Shown here: in pieces, positions 1-5,262 of the stretch | Position numbering within the stretch: position 1 is the first letter of the stretch | How the letters are laid out: each line of letters starts with the position of its first letter | DNA from: Actinomycetota bacterium | GTDB lineage: Bacteria > Actinomycetota > Actinomycetes > Nanopelagicales > Nanopelagicaceae | Direction: 5' to 3' | Length of the DNA stretch: 5,958 nucleotides | NCBI GenBank assembly: GCA_009924185.1 | Contig: RFSC01000050.1 | Span: 1 to 5,958, forward strand | Program-made: the position numbers and the translations under genes | The notes under the pieces: model-generated | What the model was told of the DNA's origin: nothing | The model's input: the letters and a program-made list of their open reading frames with translations, nothing else | The model's database searches: none

Positions 1-304
1 ACATACGGTCACCACGAAGAGTGACATGTGCGCCAATTGGTTGGCCCTCACGTAGTTTGAAGTTAGCGATTGATTTCTTTGCCTTTGTGACAAGTGGCTT
101 CTGTCCGGTGATGGTTGTGAGATCACGGATTGCGCCTTCAATCAACTTGGAGTCTTTAGCAGCTTCGCCAACACCCATATTCACAACAACCTTGGTAAGT
201 GTTGGAATCTGCATCTTGTTTGCGAAGTTGAATTCCTTTTGTAGGTGTGCAGCAACTTCACTCTTGTAACGCTCTTTCAAGCGTGGAGCGGTAACTGTTG
301 ACAT
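1..304 (-). CDS. rplE: 50S ribosomal protein L5, partial (N-terminal part)
   Basis: Binds 5S rRNA in the central protuberance and contacts P-site tRNA. The frame is open to the window edge and gives 101 residues plus one base of the expected 180–190, so roughly the last 80 are missing because the window ends. My translation starts MSTVTAPRLKERYKSEV and continues with the family signature IPTLTKVVVNMGVGEA at about 33–48. ITGQKPLVTKAKKSIANFKLREGQPIG, also characteristic, lies at about 66–92. The ATG overlaps the rplX TAA by one base (TAATG), preceded by AGGAGG. In spc operons the next genes are rpsN or rpsZ and rpsH (S8), outside this window. Confidence 0.96.
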   Translation of the reverse strand, partial: MSTVTAPRLKERYKSEVAAHLQKEFNFANKMQIPTLTKVVVNMGVGEAAKDSKLIEGAIRDLTTITGQKPLVTKAKKSIANFKLREGQPIGAHVTLRGDRM

Positions 305-618
305 TAGATGTCCCCTCCTGTGCGACGGGAAACTCGCACATTCTTTCCATCGTCATTCTTGCGAACGCCGATTCGAGTTGCTTTGTTGTCCTCATCAAGC
401 AGCATTACATTGGAGTAAGCGATTGGGGCTTCAATAGTAAGAATGCCGCCGACCTTTGCTCCACGCTGTGAAGTTTCTTCACGGGTGTGCTTCTTGACGC
501 GATTAACACCTTCTACGGTTACACGTGCGGTGTTGGTATCAACCGCAAGAACCTTTCCAGTTACTCCCTTGTCTTTGCCAGCAATGACAAGAACGGTGTC
601 ACCTTTCTTGATTCTCAT
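304..618 (-). CDS. rplX: 50S ribosomal protein L24
   Basis: Assembly-initiator protein that binds the 5' region of 23S rRNA and sits near the tunnel exit. The 104 residues match the family's 100–110. The KOW motif is plain at the N-terminus (KKGDTVLVIAGKDKGVTGKVLAVD at 4–27). VEGVNRVKKHTR follows at about 35–46, then GGILTIEAPIAYSNVMLLD at about 57–75. The ATG overlaps the rplN TAA by one base, with GGAGG seven to eight bases upstream. Its own TAA overlaps the rplE ATG in the same way. The C-terminal TGGDI is encoded by the rplE ribosome-binding site. Confidence 0.98.
   Translation of the reverse strand: MRIKKGDTVLVIAGKDKGVTGKVLAVDTNTARVTVEGVNRVKKHTREETSQRGAKVGGILTIEAPIAYSNVMLLDEDNKATRIGVRKNDDGKNVRVSRRTGGDI
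314..319 (-). promoter_or_regulatory. Ribosome-binding site for rplE
   Basis: AGGAGG on the minus strand, within the end of rplX, lies nine bases before the rplE ATG at 304. In E. coli the S8 repressor acts near the start of L5. No intergenic space is left here for such an operator, and I saw no clear S8-type hairpin. Confidence 0.65.
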
Positions 619-986
619 TACAGCACCTCCGGAGCAAGTGAAATGATCTTCATGAAACGCTTGTCACGGAGTTCGCGAGCAACTGGTCCGAAAATACGGG
701 TTCCACGTGGCTCGTTGTCATCCTTGATAATGACAGCTGCGTTTTCATCAAAACGAATATAGGAACCATCGTTGCGACGGTTTTCCTTAACGGTACGAAC
801 GATGACCGCCTTAACAACGTCACCCTTCTTTACCTGTCCGCCAGGAATTGCATCCTTAACGGAGCAAACAATGATGTCGCCGATTGATGCGTAGCGACGC
901 TGTGTGCCACCAAGAACACGGATACAGAGAAGCTCGCGAGCTCCTGTGTTGTCCGCGACGCGTAGTCGAGATTCTGCTTGAATCAT
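618..986 (-). CDS. rplN: 50S ribosomal protein L14
   Basis: Beta-barrel protein on the subunit interface that forms intersubunit bridges and is the docking site for the silencing factor RsfS in bacteria. The 122 residues are exactly the usual length. The signatures are MIQAESRLRVADNTGARELLCIRVLGG at 1–27, RYASIGDIIVCSVKDAIPGGQVKKGDVVKAVIVRT at 31–65, and GSYIRFDENAAVIIKDDNEPRGTRIFGPVARELR at about 74–107. The 2-nt gap from rpsQ leaves no room for the operon boundary seen in E. coli. A GAGAAGG stretch upstream serves as a modest ribosome-binding site. The TAA overlaps rplX as TAATG. Confidence 0.98.
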   Translation of the reverse strand: MIQAESRLRVADNTGARELLCIRVLGGTQRRYASIGDIIVCSVKDAIPGGQVKKGDVVKAVIVRTVKENRRNDGSYIRFDENAAVIIKDDNEPRGTRIFGPVARELRDKRFMKIISLAPEVL

Positions 987-988
987 GG

Positions 989-1249
989 TTACTTAGCCTT
1001 CTCGATAATCTCCACTACTCGCCAACGCTTGGTTGCAGATAGTGGACGGGTTTCCATAATTCGCACGCGATCGCCAACACCAGCGGTGTTGTCCTCGTCA
1101 TGCGCCTTGAACTTCTTGTTCTTGGTAATAACCTTTGAATAAAGACCATGAGCAGCGCGGTCTTCGACCTTAACTACTACTGTCTTATCCATCTTGTCGC
1201 TTACAACGATTCCTTCGCGAACCTTGCGGAAATTGCGGTCCTCGCTCAT
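989..1249 (-). CDS. rpsQ: 30S ribosomal protein S17
   Basis: OB-fold protein that binds helices of the 16S rRNA 5' domain early in 30S assembly. The 86 residues are normal for the family (80–95). The signatures are REGIVVSDKMDKTVVVKVEDRAAHGLY at about 11–37, KKFKAHDE at about 45–52 and GDRVRIMETRPLSATKRWRVVEII at about 59–82. The start is an ATG in an ATGA overlap with rpmC, with GGAGG six bases upstream. In E. coli this is the last gene of the S10 operon. Here its TAA is only 2 nt before the rplN ATG. Confidence 0.98.
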   Translation of the reverse strand: MSEDRNFRKVREGIVVSDKMDKTVVVKVEDRAAHGLYSKVITKNKKFKAHDEDNTAGVGDRVRIMETRPLSATKRWRVVEIIEKAK

Positions 1250-1464
1250 GCGGCACCTCCGATTCCTAGTTCACGCTCACGGATCACTGTGTAGATCCGA
1301 GCAATCTCTTTGCGGACAGCGGTGAGACGGCCATGGCTTTCTAGTTGACCGGTCGCAGCTTGGAAGCGAAGGTTGAATAGCTCTTCCTTTGCATCCTTCA
1401 GCTTGGCTTGAAGATCTTCGGTGCTTAATGCACGAAGCTCATCAGTTGAAATCATTTTCGCCAT
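1246..1464 (-). CDS. rpmC: 50S ribosomal protein L29
   Basis: Small helical protein at the tunnel exit beside L23, contributing to the chaperone platform. The 72 residues fit the family's 60–80. It shows the two-helix hairpin: ELRALSTEDLQAKLKDAKEELFNLRFQAATGQLE at about 9–42, then RLTAVRKEIARIYTVIRERE at about 46–65. A second ATG lies at codon 4. The first is preferred because GAGGAGG ends seven bases before it and it sits 2 nt after the rplP stop. The TGA overlaps the rpsQ ATG by 4 nt. The last residues (GIGGAA) are encoded by the rpsQ ribosome-binding site. Confidence 0.97.
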   Translation of the reverse strand: MAKMISTDELRALSTEDLQAKLKDAKEELFNLRFQAATGQLESHGRLTAVRKEIARIYTVIRERELGIGGAA

Positions 1465-1466
1465 GG

Positions 1467-1880
1467 TTATGCCTCCTCACGAAGTACAACGCGGGACTTA
1501 ACTGGAAGTTTGTGTGCAGCACGTGACAACGCCTGCTTTGCAACATCAAGTGATACACCTGAGATTTCAAATAGCACGCGGCCTGGCTTAACGTTTGCAA
1601 TCCAGAACTCTGGTGAACCCTTACCGGAACCCATGCGGGTTTCTGCAGGCTTCTTGGTTAGTGGACGATCTGGATAAATGTTGATCCAAACCTTTCCACC
1701 ACGCTTGATGTGACGGGTCATTGCGATACGTGCAGCTTCAATCTGACGGTTGGTTACATAACCACCCTCAGTTGCCTGCAAACCAAAATCGCCGAATGCA
1801 ACAGCGGTTCCGCCTTTAGCCTTTCCAGAACGATCTGGACGGTGCTGCTTGCGGTGCTTAACGCGACGTGGAATCAACAT
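1467..1880 (-). CDS. rplP: 50S ribosomal protein L16
   Basis: Binds 23S rRNA near the A site and helps position aminoacyl-tRNA. The 137 residues equal the usual length of about 136–140. The signatures are MLIPRRVKHRKQHR at 1–14, FGDFGLQATEGGYVTNRQIEAARIAMTRHIKRGGKVWI at 29–66, and KKPAETRMGSGKG at 76–88. Arg82 aligns with E. coli Arg81, the residue hydroxylated by a 2-oxoglutarate oxygenase there; whether it is modified here is unknown. The ATG overlaps the rpsC TAA by one base (TAATG), with GGAGGCGAGG upstream. The TAA stop is 2 nt before rpmC. Confidence 0.98.
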   Translation of the reverse strand: MLIPRRVKHRKQHRPDRSGKAKGGTAVAFGDFGLQATEGGYVTNRQIEAARIAMTRHIKRGGKVWINIYPDRPLTKKPAETRMGSGKGSPEFWIANVKPGRVLFEISGVSLDVAKQALSRAAHKLPVKSRVVLREEA

Positions 1881-2683
1881 TACGCCTCGCCTCCTTCACT
1901 CTTAACCTCAACATTTGCATCAGCAGCAGGTGCAGATGCAGAAGGTGCAACCTGAGTGGTTGTTACCTCACCGCGTGGTGCACGTGGTGCACGTGGTCCG
2001 CGATTTTGCTTAGGCGCTTTTGCTTGAGCAAGAGCTGCTGCTTCACGCTCTGCGCGTGACTCAATAACTTCACCCTTGTAAATCCAAACCTTCACACCAA
2101 GGCGACCGAATGTTGTATGTGCTTCATGGAAGCCATAATCAATATCGGCACGAAGAGTGTGTAGTGGAACGCGACCTTCGCGATAAAACTCTGAACGTGA
2201 CATTTCAGCGCCGCCTAGACGACCACCGCACTGGATACGAACACCCTTTGCGCCAGCTTTGAAAGCGGTCTGCATTGCTTTACGCATTGCACGACGGAAA
2301 GAAACACGAGCTGCAAGCTGTTCTGCAACACCTTGCGCAACTAGCTGTGCATCAATCTCTGGGTTCTTAACCTCGAGAATGTTTAGCTGAACCTGCTTAC
2401 CGGTTAGCTTCTCAAGATCTAGACGAAGACGATCTGCCTCTGTTCCACGACGTCCAATAACAATTCCAGGACGTGCGGTGTGTAGATCGATGCGAACACG
2501 CTCACGGGTACGCTCGATTTCAATACGAGCAACGCCTGCGCGCTCCATGTTCTTCTCCATCAATCGACGGATCATCACATCTTCTTTTACATAATCTTTG
2601 TAAAGCTTGTCGGCATACCAACGAGACTTGTACTCAGTTGTGATACCAAGGCGGAAGCCATGTGGATTGATTTTTTGACCCAT
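1880..2683 (-). CDS. rpsC: 30S ribosomal protein S3
   Basis: Small-subunit head protein at the mRNA entry channel; with S4 and S5 it helps unwind mRNA. The 267 residues exceed E. coli's 233. MGQKINPHGFRLGI opens the N-domain. A type-2 KH domain follows, with its GXXG loop as GRRG at 77–80 inside ARPGIVIGRRGTEADRLR. SFRRAMRKAMQ at 128–138 carries Arg130, Arg131 and Arg134, matching the E. coli helicase residues Arg131, Arg132 and Lys135 by position. GGRLGGAEMSRSEFYREGRVPLHTLRADIDYG at about 153–184 is the C-domain signature. From about 211 a tail begins: Ala-rich, then RAP repeats, then acidic, probably disordered. The ATG directly follows the rplV TAA, with GGGGAGG upstream. The stop overlaps rplP as TAATG. 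Confidence 0.98.
   Translation of the reverse strand: MGQKINPHGFRLGITTEYKSRWYADKLYKDYVKEDVMIRRLMEKNMERAGVARIEIERTRERVRIDLHTARPGIVIGRRGTEADRLRLDLEKLTGKQVQLNILEVKNPEIDAQLVAQGVAEQLAARVSFRRAMRKAMQTAFKAGAKGVRIQCGGRLGGAEMSRSEFYREGRVPLHTLRADIDYGFHEAHTTFGRLGVKVWIYKGEVIESRAEREAAALAQAKAPKQNRGPRAPRAPRGEVTTTQVAPSASAPAADANVEVKSEGGEA
1974..1997 (+). repeat. Short tandem repeat encoding Arg-Ala-Pro in the S3 tail
   Basis: The 9-base plus-strand unit CGTGGTGCA occurs twice in full and continues for six further bases (about 2.7 copies). On the minus strand it encodes the repeated Pro-Arg-Ala around S3 residues 230–237. The unit is a whole number of codons, so copy-number change would not break the frame. It fits a flexible, basic linker. 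Confidence 0.7.
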
Positions 2684-3127
2684 TTACTTGGCCTCCCCTT
2701 CAGTTGCTTCAGCTTTCTTAGCTGCAGCCTTGCGAGCTTCAGCCTTTGAAGGCTTGCGGTAGTTCTTGTCATCGGAAAGAACTACGGAAATCTGTGAAGA
2801 ACGCTTCAAGATTTGATATCCGCGACCCTGTGCACGTGGGCGGTAACGCTTCATGGTTACGCCTTCATCAACTAGGGCCTCAGTAACCCAAAGCTCTGAT
2901 GCATCACGGATTGCTGGGTTCTTCTGCTTTGCATTAGCAACCGCAGAGTTAAGTAGTGAGAAAAGATCTTCACTAACTGCAACCTGTGGTGAGAACTTTG
3001 CAATGCGTAGCGCTTCATCAGCACGTTGTCCGCGAATCATGTTTACAACGCGGCGTGCCTTTTGCGGAGTTACGCGAATGGAACGAAGAGAAGCTGTTGC
3101 TACAACGGTAGCGGTTGAATTAGCCAC
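2684..3127 (-). CDS. rplV: 50S ribosomal protein L22
   Basis: Contacts all 23S rRNA domains and extends a beta-hairpin into the peptide exit tunnel next to L4. The 147 residues exceed E. coli's 110 because of a short N-terminal extension and a Lys/Ala/Glu-rich tail at about 124–147, as is common in Actinobacteria. The core is clear: RVTPQKARRVVNMIRG at 18–33 and the tunnel hairpin MKRYRPRAQGRGYQILKRSS at 92–111. The Met-Lys-Arg whose deletion gives macrolide resistance in E. coli is intact. The start is GTG and overlaps rpsS by 8 nt. An in-frame TGA lies only two codons upstream, and AAGGGGG sits six bases before it, so this is the earliest possible start. The TAA directly abuts the rpsC ATG. 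Confidence 0.96.
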   Translation of the reverse strand: MANSTATVVATASLRSIRVTPQKARRVVNMIRGQRADEALRIAKFSPQVAVSEDLFSLLNSAVANAKQKNPAIRDASELWVTEALVDEGVTMKRYRPRAQGRGYQILKRSSQISVVLSDDKNYRKPSKAEARKAAAKKAEATEGEAK

Positions 3128-3404
3128 GCTTCACCCCCTTGTCATCTTGCTTAACGTGTCCCTTGAATGTGCGGGTTGGTGCAAACTCACCGAGCTTGTG
3201 GCCGATCATCGCTTCGGTTACATAAACCGGAACATGCTTGCGACCATCATGAACTGCGATGGTGTGGCCGATCATTGAAGGTGTAATCATTGAACGACGT
3301 GACCAAGTCTTAATAACATTTTTAGTGTTCTTGGCATTCTGTTCATCCACCTTCTTTTCGAGGTGTTGATCCACGAATGGACCCTTCTTCAAACTACGTG
3401 GCAT
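3120..3404 (-). CDS. rpsS: 30S ribosomal protein S19
   Basis: Small-subunit head protein that binds 16S rRNA together with S13 near the A site and the subunit bridge. The 94 residues match the family's 90–95. The signatures are all present: MPRSLKKGPFVDQHL at 1–15, KTWSRRSMITPSMIGHTIAVHDGRKHVPV at about 32–60, and IGHKLGEFAPTRTFKGH at about 67–83. The ATG follows AAGGAG by 12 nt and lies 16 nt after the repaired rplB stop. The last codons overlap the start of rplV by 8 nt. Confidence 0.98.
   Translation of the reverse strand: MPRSLKKGPFVDQHLEKKVDEQNAKNTKNVIKTWSRRSMITPSMIGHTIAVHDGRKHVPVYVTEAMIGHKLGEFAPTRTFKGHVKQDDKGVKRG
3134..3140 (-). promoter_or_regulatory. Ribosome-binding site for rplV (decides GTG start)
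   Basis: AAGGGGG on the minus strand, inside the end of rpsS, lies six bases before the GTG at 3127. An in-frame TGA at 3131–3133 excludes any start further upstream. Confidence 0.65.
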
Positions 3405-3416
3405 TTGGTTTCAGGG

Positions 3417-3422
3417 CTCCTT
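3417..3422 (-). promoter_or_regulatory. Ribosome-binding site for rpsS
   Basis: AAGGAG on the minus strand overlaps the restored rplB TAA stop and lies 12 nt before the rpsS ATG, a rather long spacing. It works with coupling only if ribosomes read to the true rplB stop. Confidence 0.5.
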
Positions 3423-4255
3423 ATCGGCTCTTGTTTGCTGGACGACGGCGGACGATGAGTTGGTCACTTGCCTTCTTCTTGCGAGTGCGAACTTCTGGCT
3501 TACCCCATGGTGAAACTGGATGACGTCCACCTGAGGTCTTACCTTCACCACCACCGGTGTGGGTGATCTACTGGGTTCATAACAACACCACGAACGGTTG
3601 GGCGACGGCCTTTCCAGCGCATACGTCCAGCTTTTCCATGGTTGATGTTTGATTGCTCTGCGTTACCAACGGTTCCGATAGTTGCGCGGCAACGAACATC
3701 TACGTTGCGAATTTCGCCAGAAGGCATACGAAGTTGTGCGTATGGACCATCTTTTGCAACTAACTGAACGCCTGCACCAGCAGAACGTGCAATACGTGCG
3801 CCGCCACCTGGACGGGTTTCGATTGCGTGGATCATGGTTCCAACTGGGATATTGCGAAGCGGCAGGTTGTTACCTGGCTTGATATCTGCAGATGGGCCAT
3901 TCTCAATCTTTGTGCCTTGTTCAATTCCTACTGGCGCGATGATGTAACGCTTCTCGCCATCTGCGAAGTGAATAAGTGCGATACGAGCCGAACGGTTTGG
4001 ATCGTATTCAATGTGCGCAACAACAGCAGGAACTCCATCCTTATCGTTGCGTAGAAAATCAATTACGCGATAAGCGCGCTTGTGTCCGCCACCTTGGTGA
4101 CGTGTGGTGATCTTTCCGGATGCGTTACGGCCGCCCTTTGAGTGAACTGGACGGATTAGTGACTTCTCTGGAGTTGATCGGGTGATTTCAGCGAAGTCAG
4201 AAACGCTTTGGCCACGAGAGCTTGGCGTTACTGGCTTTAACTTACGAAGTGCCAT
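3421..4255 (-). CDS. rplB: 50S ribosomal protein L2, interrupted by a one-base frameshift
   Basis: L2 binds 23S rRNA, joins the subunits and is needed for peptidyl-transferase activity. The continuous frame runs 4255–3545 and gives 236 residues ending HPHRWW, against the usual 275–280. The actinobacterial N-terminus (STPEKSLIRPVHSKGGRNASG at 28–46), RHQGGGHKRAYRVIDF at 52–67 and the MNPVDHPH motif at 226–233 are present. His231 corresponds to E. coli His229. Removing one G from the plus-strand GG at 3556–3557 restores [20 protein letters not shown], then VRTRKKKASDQLIVRRRPANKSR and a TAA at 3421–3423. The repaired protein has 277 residues, the normal length. The downstream 44 codons show no decay. 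This suggests a sequencing or assembly error, or a very recent mutation. The ATG follows AAAAGGGA. The true stop is 16 nt before rpsS. Confidence 0.93.
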
Positions 4256-4261
4256 TTTTTA

Positions 4262-4269
4262 TCCCTTTT
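4262..4269 (-). promoter_or_regulatory. Ribosome-binding site for rplB
   Basis: The minus strand reads AAAAGGGA, followed by a six-base A/T spacer and the rplB ATG at 4255. It is one of only two sites here lying largely or wholly outside an upstream coding sequence (the other serves rpsS), so L2 initiation may depend less on coupling to L23. Confidence 0.6.
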
Positions 4270-4276
4270 CTAGGTC

Positions 4277-4300
4277 CAATTTCCTATTACTAGGAAACCG
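4277..4300 (-). repeat. Inverted repeat (hairpin) at the rplW–rplB junction
   Basis: A perfect 7-bp inverted repeat, TTTCCTA and TAGGAAA, is separated by 4 nt (GTAA on the minus strand) at 4280–4297. In RNA the stem extends by two G–U pairs and one C–G pair to about 10 bp. It spans the rplW stop and the first half of the 34-nt gap before rplB. No U-tract follows, so it is not a classical intrinsic terminator. It could set a pause or RNase cleavage site, or modulate coupling between L23 and L2; function is unproven. Confidence 0.6.
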
Positions 4301-4583
4301 GTCCTCCAAAGATGTCGATCCGGTCACCAGCTGCGATTTGCACAATCGCACGCTTGGTATCGCTGCGCTTTCCAAGACCGTAACGGGTGAGCTTGCTCTT
4401 ACCCTCACGGTTCATGGTGTTGACCTTGAGAACTCGCACCTTGAAAATCTTTTCAATTGCGATTTTGATCTCGGTCTTGTTTGCATCAGGTGCAACAATG
4501 AATGTGTACTTGTTTTGATCTAGCAAGCCGTATGACTTTTCAGATACGACTGGAGCGATCAAGACATCACGATGGTCTCTCAT
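4290..4583 (-). CDS. rplW: 50S ribosomal protein L23
   Basis: Binds 23S rRNA beside the peptide exit and forms the docking site for trigger factor and signal recognition particle. The 97 residues match the family's usual 95–100. The N-terminus (IAPVVSEKSYGLLDQNKYTF at 9–28) contains Glu15 in the VSEK motif, equivalent to the chaperone-contact Glu18 of E. coli. KTEIKIAIEKIFKVRVLKVNT and the basic loop before RSDTKRAIVQ follow. The protein ends FGGPVS. The ATG overlaps the rplD TGA by 4 nt, with AGAGGTG just upstream. The stop is TAG, the only TAG terminating a gene in this window, and it is followed in frame by TAA and TAG. It also sits within a hairpin. Confidence 0.97.
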   Translation of the reverse strand: MRDHRDVLIAPVVSEKSYGLLDQNKYTFIVAPDANKTEIKIAIEKIFKVRVLKVNTMNREGKSKLTRYGLGKRSDTKRAIVQIAAGDRIDIFGGPVS

Positions 4584-5260
4584 GCTGACACCTCTGCTAA
4601 CTCAGATTCACGAGCGGTTGCTGTTGCTGACTTTCCCTTTGCAGGGCCAGCAACAAACTCAGAAATTGCCTTCTTTGAGAAGACAACATCATCAGAAACA
4701 ACTACGTCATATGCGTTTAGTTGATCCTGACGGATTAGGTGTAGATCAGCTTCGTTGCGAAGTGAACGCCATGAAGCCTCTTCACCATGAGCCAAAACCA
4801 CTAGAACACGACGACGATCAGAGAACTGACGGACCGCAGAGATTGCGGCCTTTGTGTTAACGGTTTCGACGATTTCAGAAACTACGTGAATACGATCATT
4901 GCGTTGACGATCAGAAAGAACGCCACGAAGTGCGGCCTTGATCATCTTCTTAGGTGTGCGCTCGTCATACTTACGAGGAACTGGTCCTTGAGCAACACCA
5001 CCATGACGCTGGTTTGGTGAACGGGTTGAACCCTGACGGGCGCGACCGGTTCCCTTCTGCTTGAAAGGCTTCTTTCCACCACCGCTTACCTCGCCACGGT
5101 TCTTCGCTTTGTGAGTACCGGCGCGAGCAGCGTTTAGTTGTGCGGTGACAACCTGGTGAATCAAAGGAACATTTACTTGAACATCAAAGATCTCAGCTGG
5201 GAGATCAAAGGTTCCAGCCTTTGTGCCCTTTGCATCTTTAACTTCTACGGTTAGAGCCAC
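4580..5260 (-). CDS. rplD: 50S ribosomal protein L4
   Basis: Binds 23S rRNA and lines the narrow part of the nascent-peptide exit tunnel; in E. coli it is also the autogenous repressor of the S10 operon. The 226-residue product is longer than the roughly 205 of E. coli. The extended tunnel loop is clear at about 56–95 (GEVSGGGKKPFKQKGTGRARQG, then HGGVAQGPVPRKY). Lys69 sits where E. coli Lys63 (a macrolide-resistance site) does, so the loop looks wild type. The globular domain follows to about residue 205. A short Ala/Thr/Ser/Glu-rich tail ends the protein. The start is GTG, 2 nt after the rplC TAA, supported by AGGTG seven bases upstream and by MALTVEV opening the domain. The TGA stop overlaps the rplW ATG (ATGA). 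Confidence 0.97.
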   Translation of the reverse strand: MALTVEVKDAKGTKAGTFDLPAEIFDVQVNVPLIHQVVTAQLNAARAGTHKAKNRGEVSGGGKKPFKQKGTGRARQGSTRSPNQRHGGVAQGPVPRKYDERTPKKMIKAALRGVLSDRQRNDRIHVVSEIVETVNTKAAISAVRQFSDRRRVLVVLAHGEEASWRSLRNEADLHLIRQDQLNAYDVVVSDDVVFSKKAISEFVAGPAKGKSATATARESELAEVSA

Positions 5261-5262
5261 GG

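Noticed and set aside
21..269. Plus-strand open frame of 82 codons opposite rplE
   Set aside because: It lies wholly antisense to L5, whose family signatures are unmistakable. The product has no recognisable domain and no convincing ribosome-binding site.
290..340. S8 operator near the start of rplE, as in the E. coli spc operon
   Set aside because: The rplX stop and rplE start overlap, and I could not find a convincing helix resembling the S8 site. It cannot be excluded without structure prediction.
2587..2772. Minus-strand 61-codon frame across the rplV–rpsC junction
   Set aside because: It is out of frame with both L22 and S3, which fully occupy this stretch. It is a chance frame.
2853..3278. 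Plus-strand open frame of 141 codons opposite rplV and rpsS
   Set aside because: It is the longest plus-strand frame but mirrors two conserved ribosomal genes. It resembles no family I know and has no transcription signal.
3545..3565. Programmed +1 frameshift in rplB
   Set aside because: The codons before the stop are CGG TGG TGG TGA. Neither His nor Trp tRNA could re-pair well after a +1 slip, and no RF2-like CUU UGA context or stimulatory element is obvious. An artefact or simple insertion is favoured.
3682..4054. Overlapping plus-strand frames opposite rplB
   Set aside because: They are shadows of the L2 coding sequence in other frames.
4256..4300. Intrinsic terminator between rplW and rplB
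   Set aside because: The hairpin is A/U-rich and not followed by a U-tract in the direction of transcription. Termination here would also silence most of the operon.
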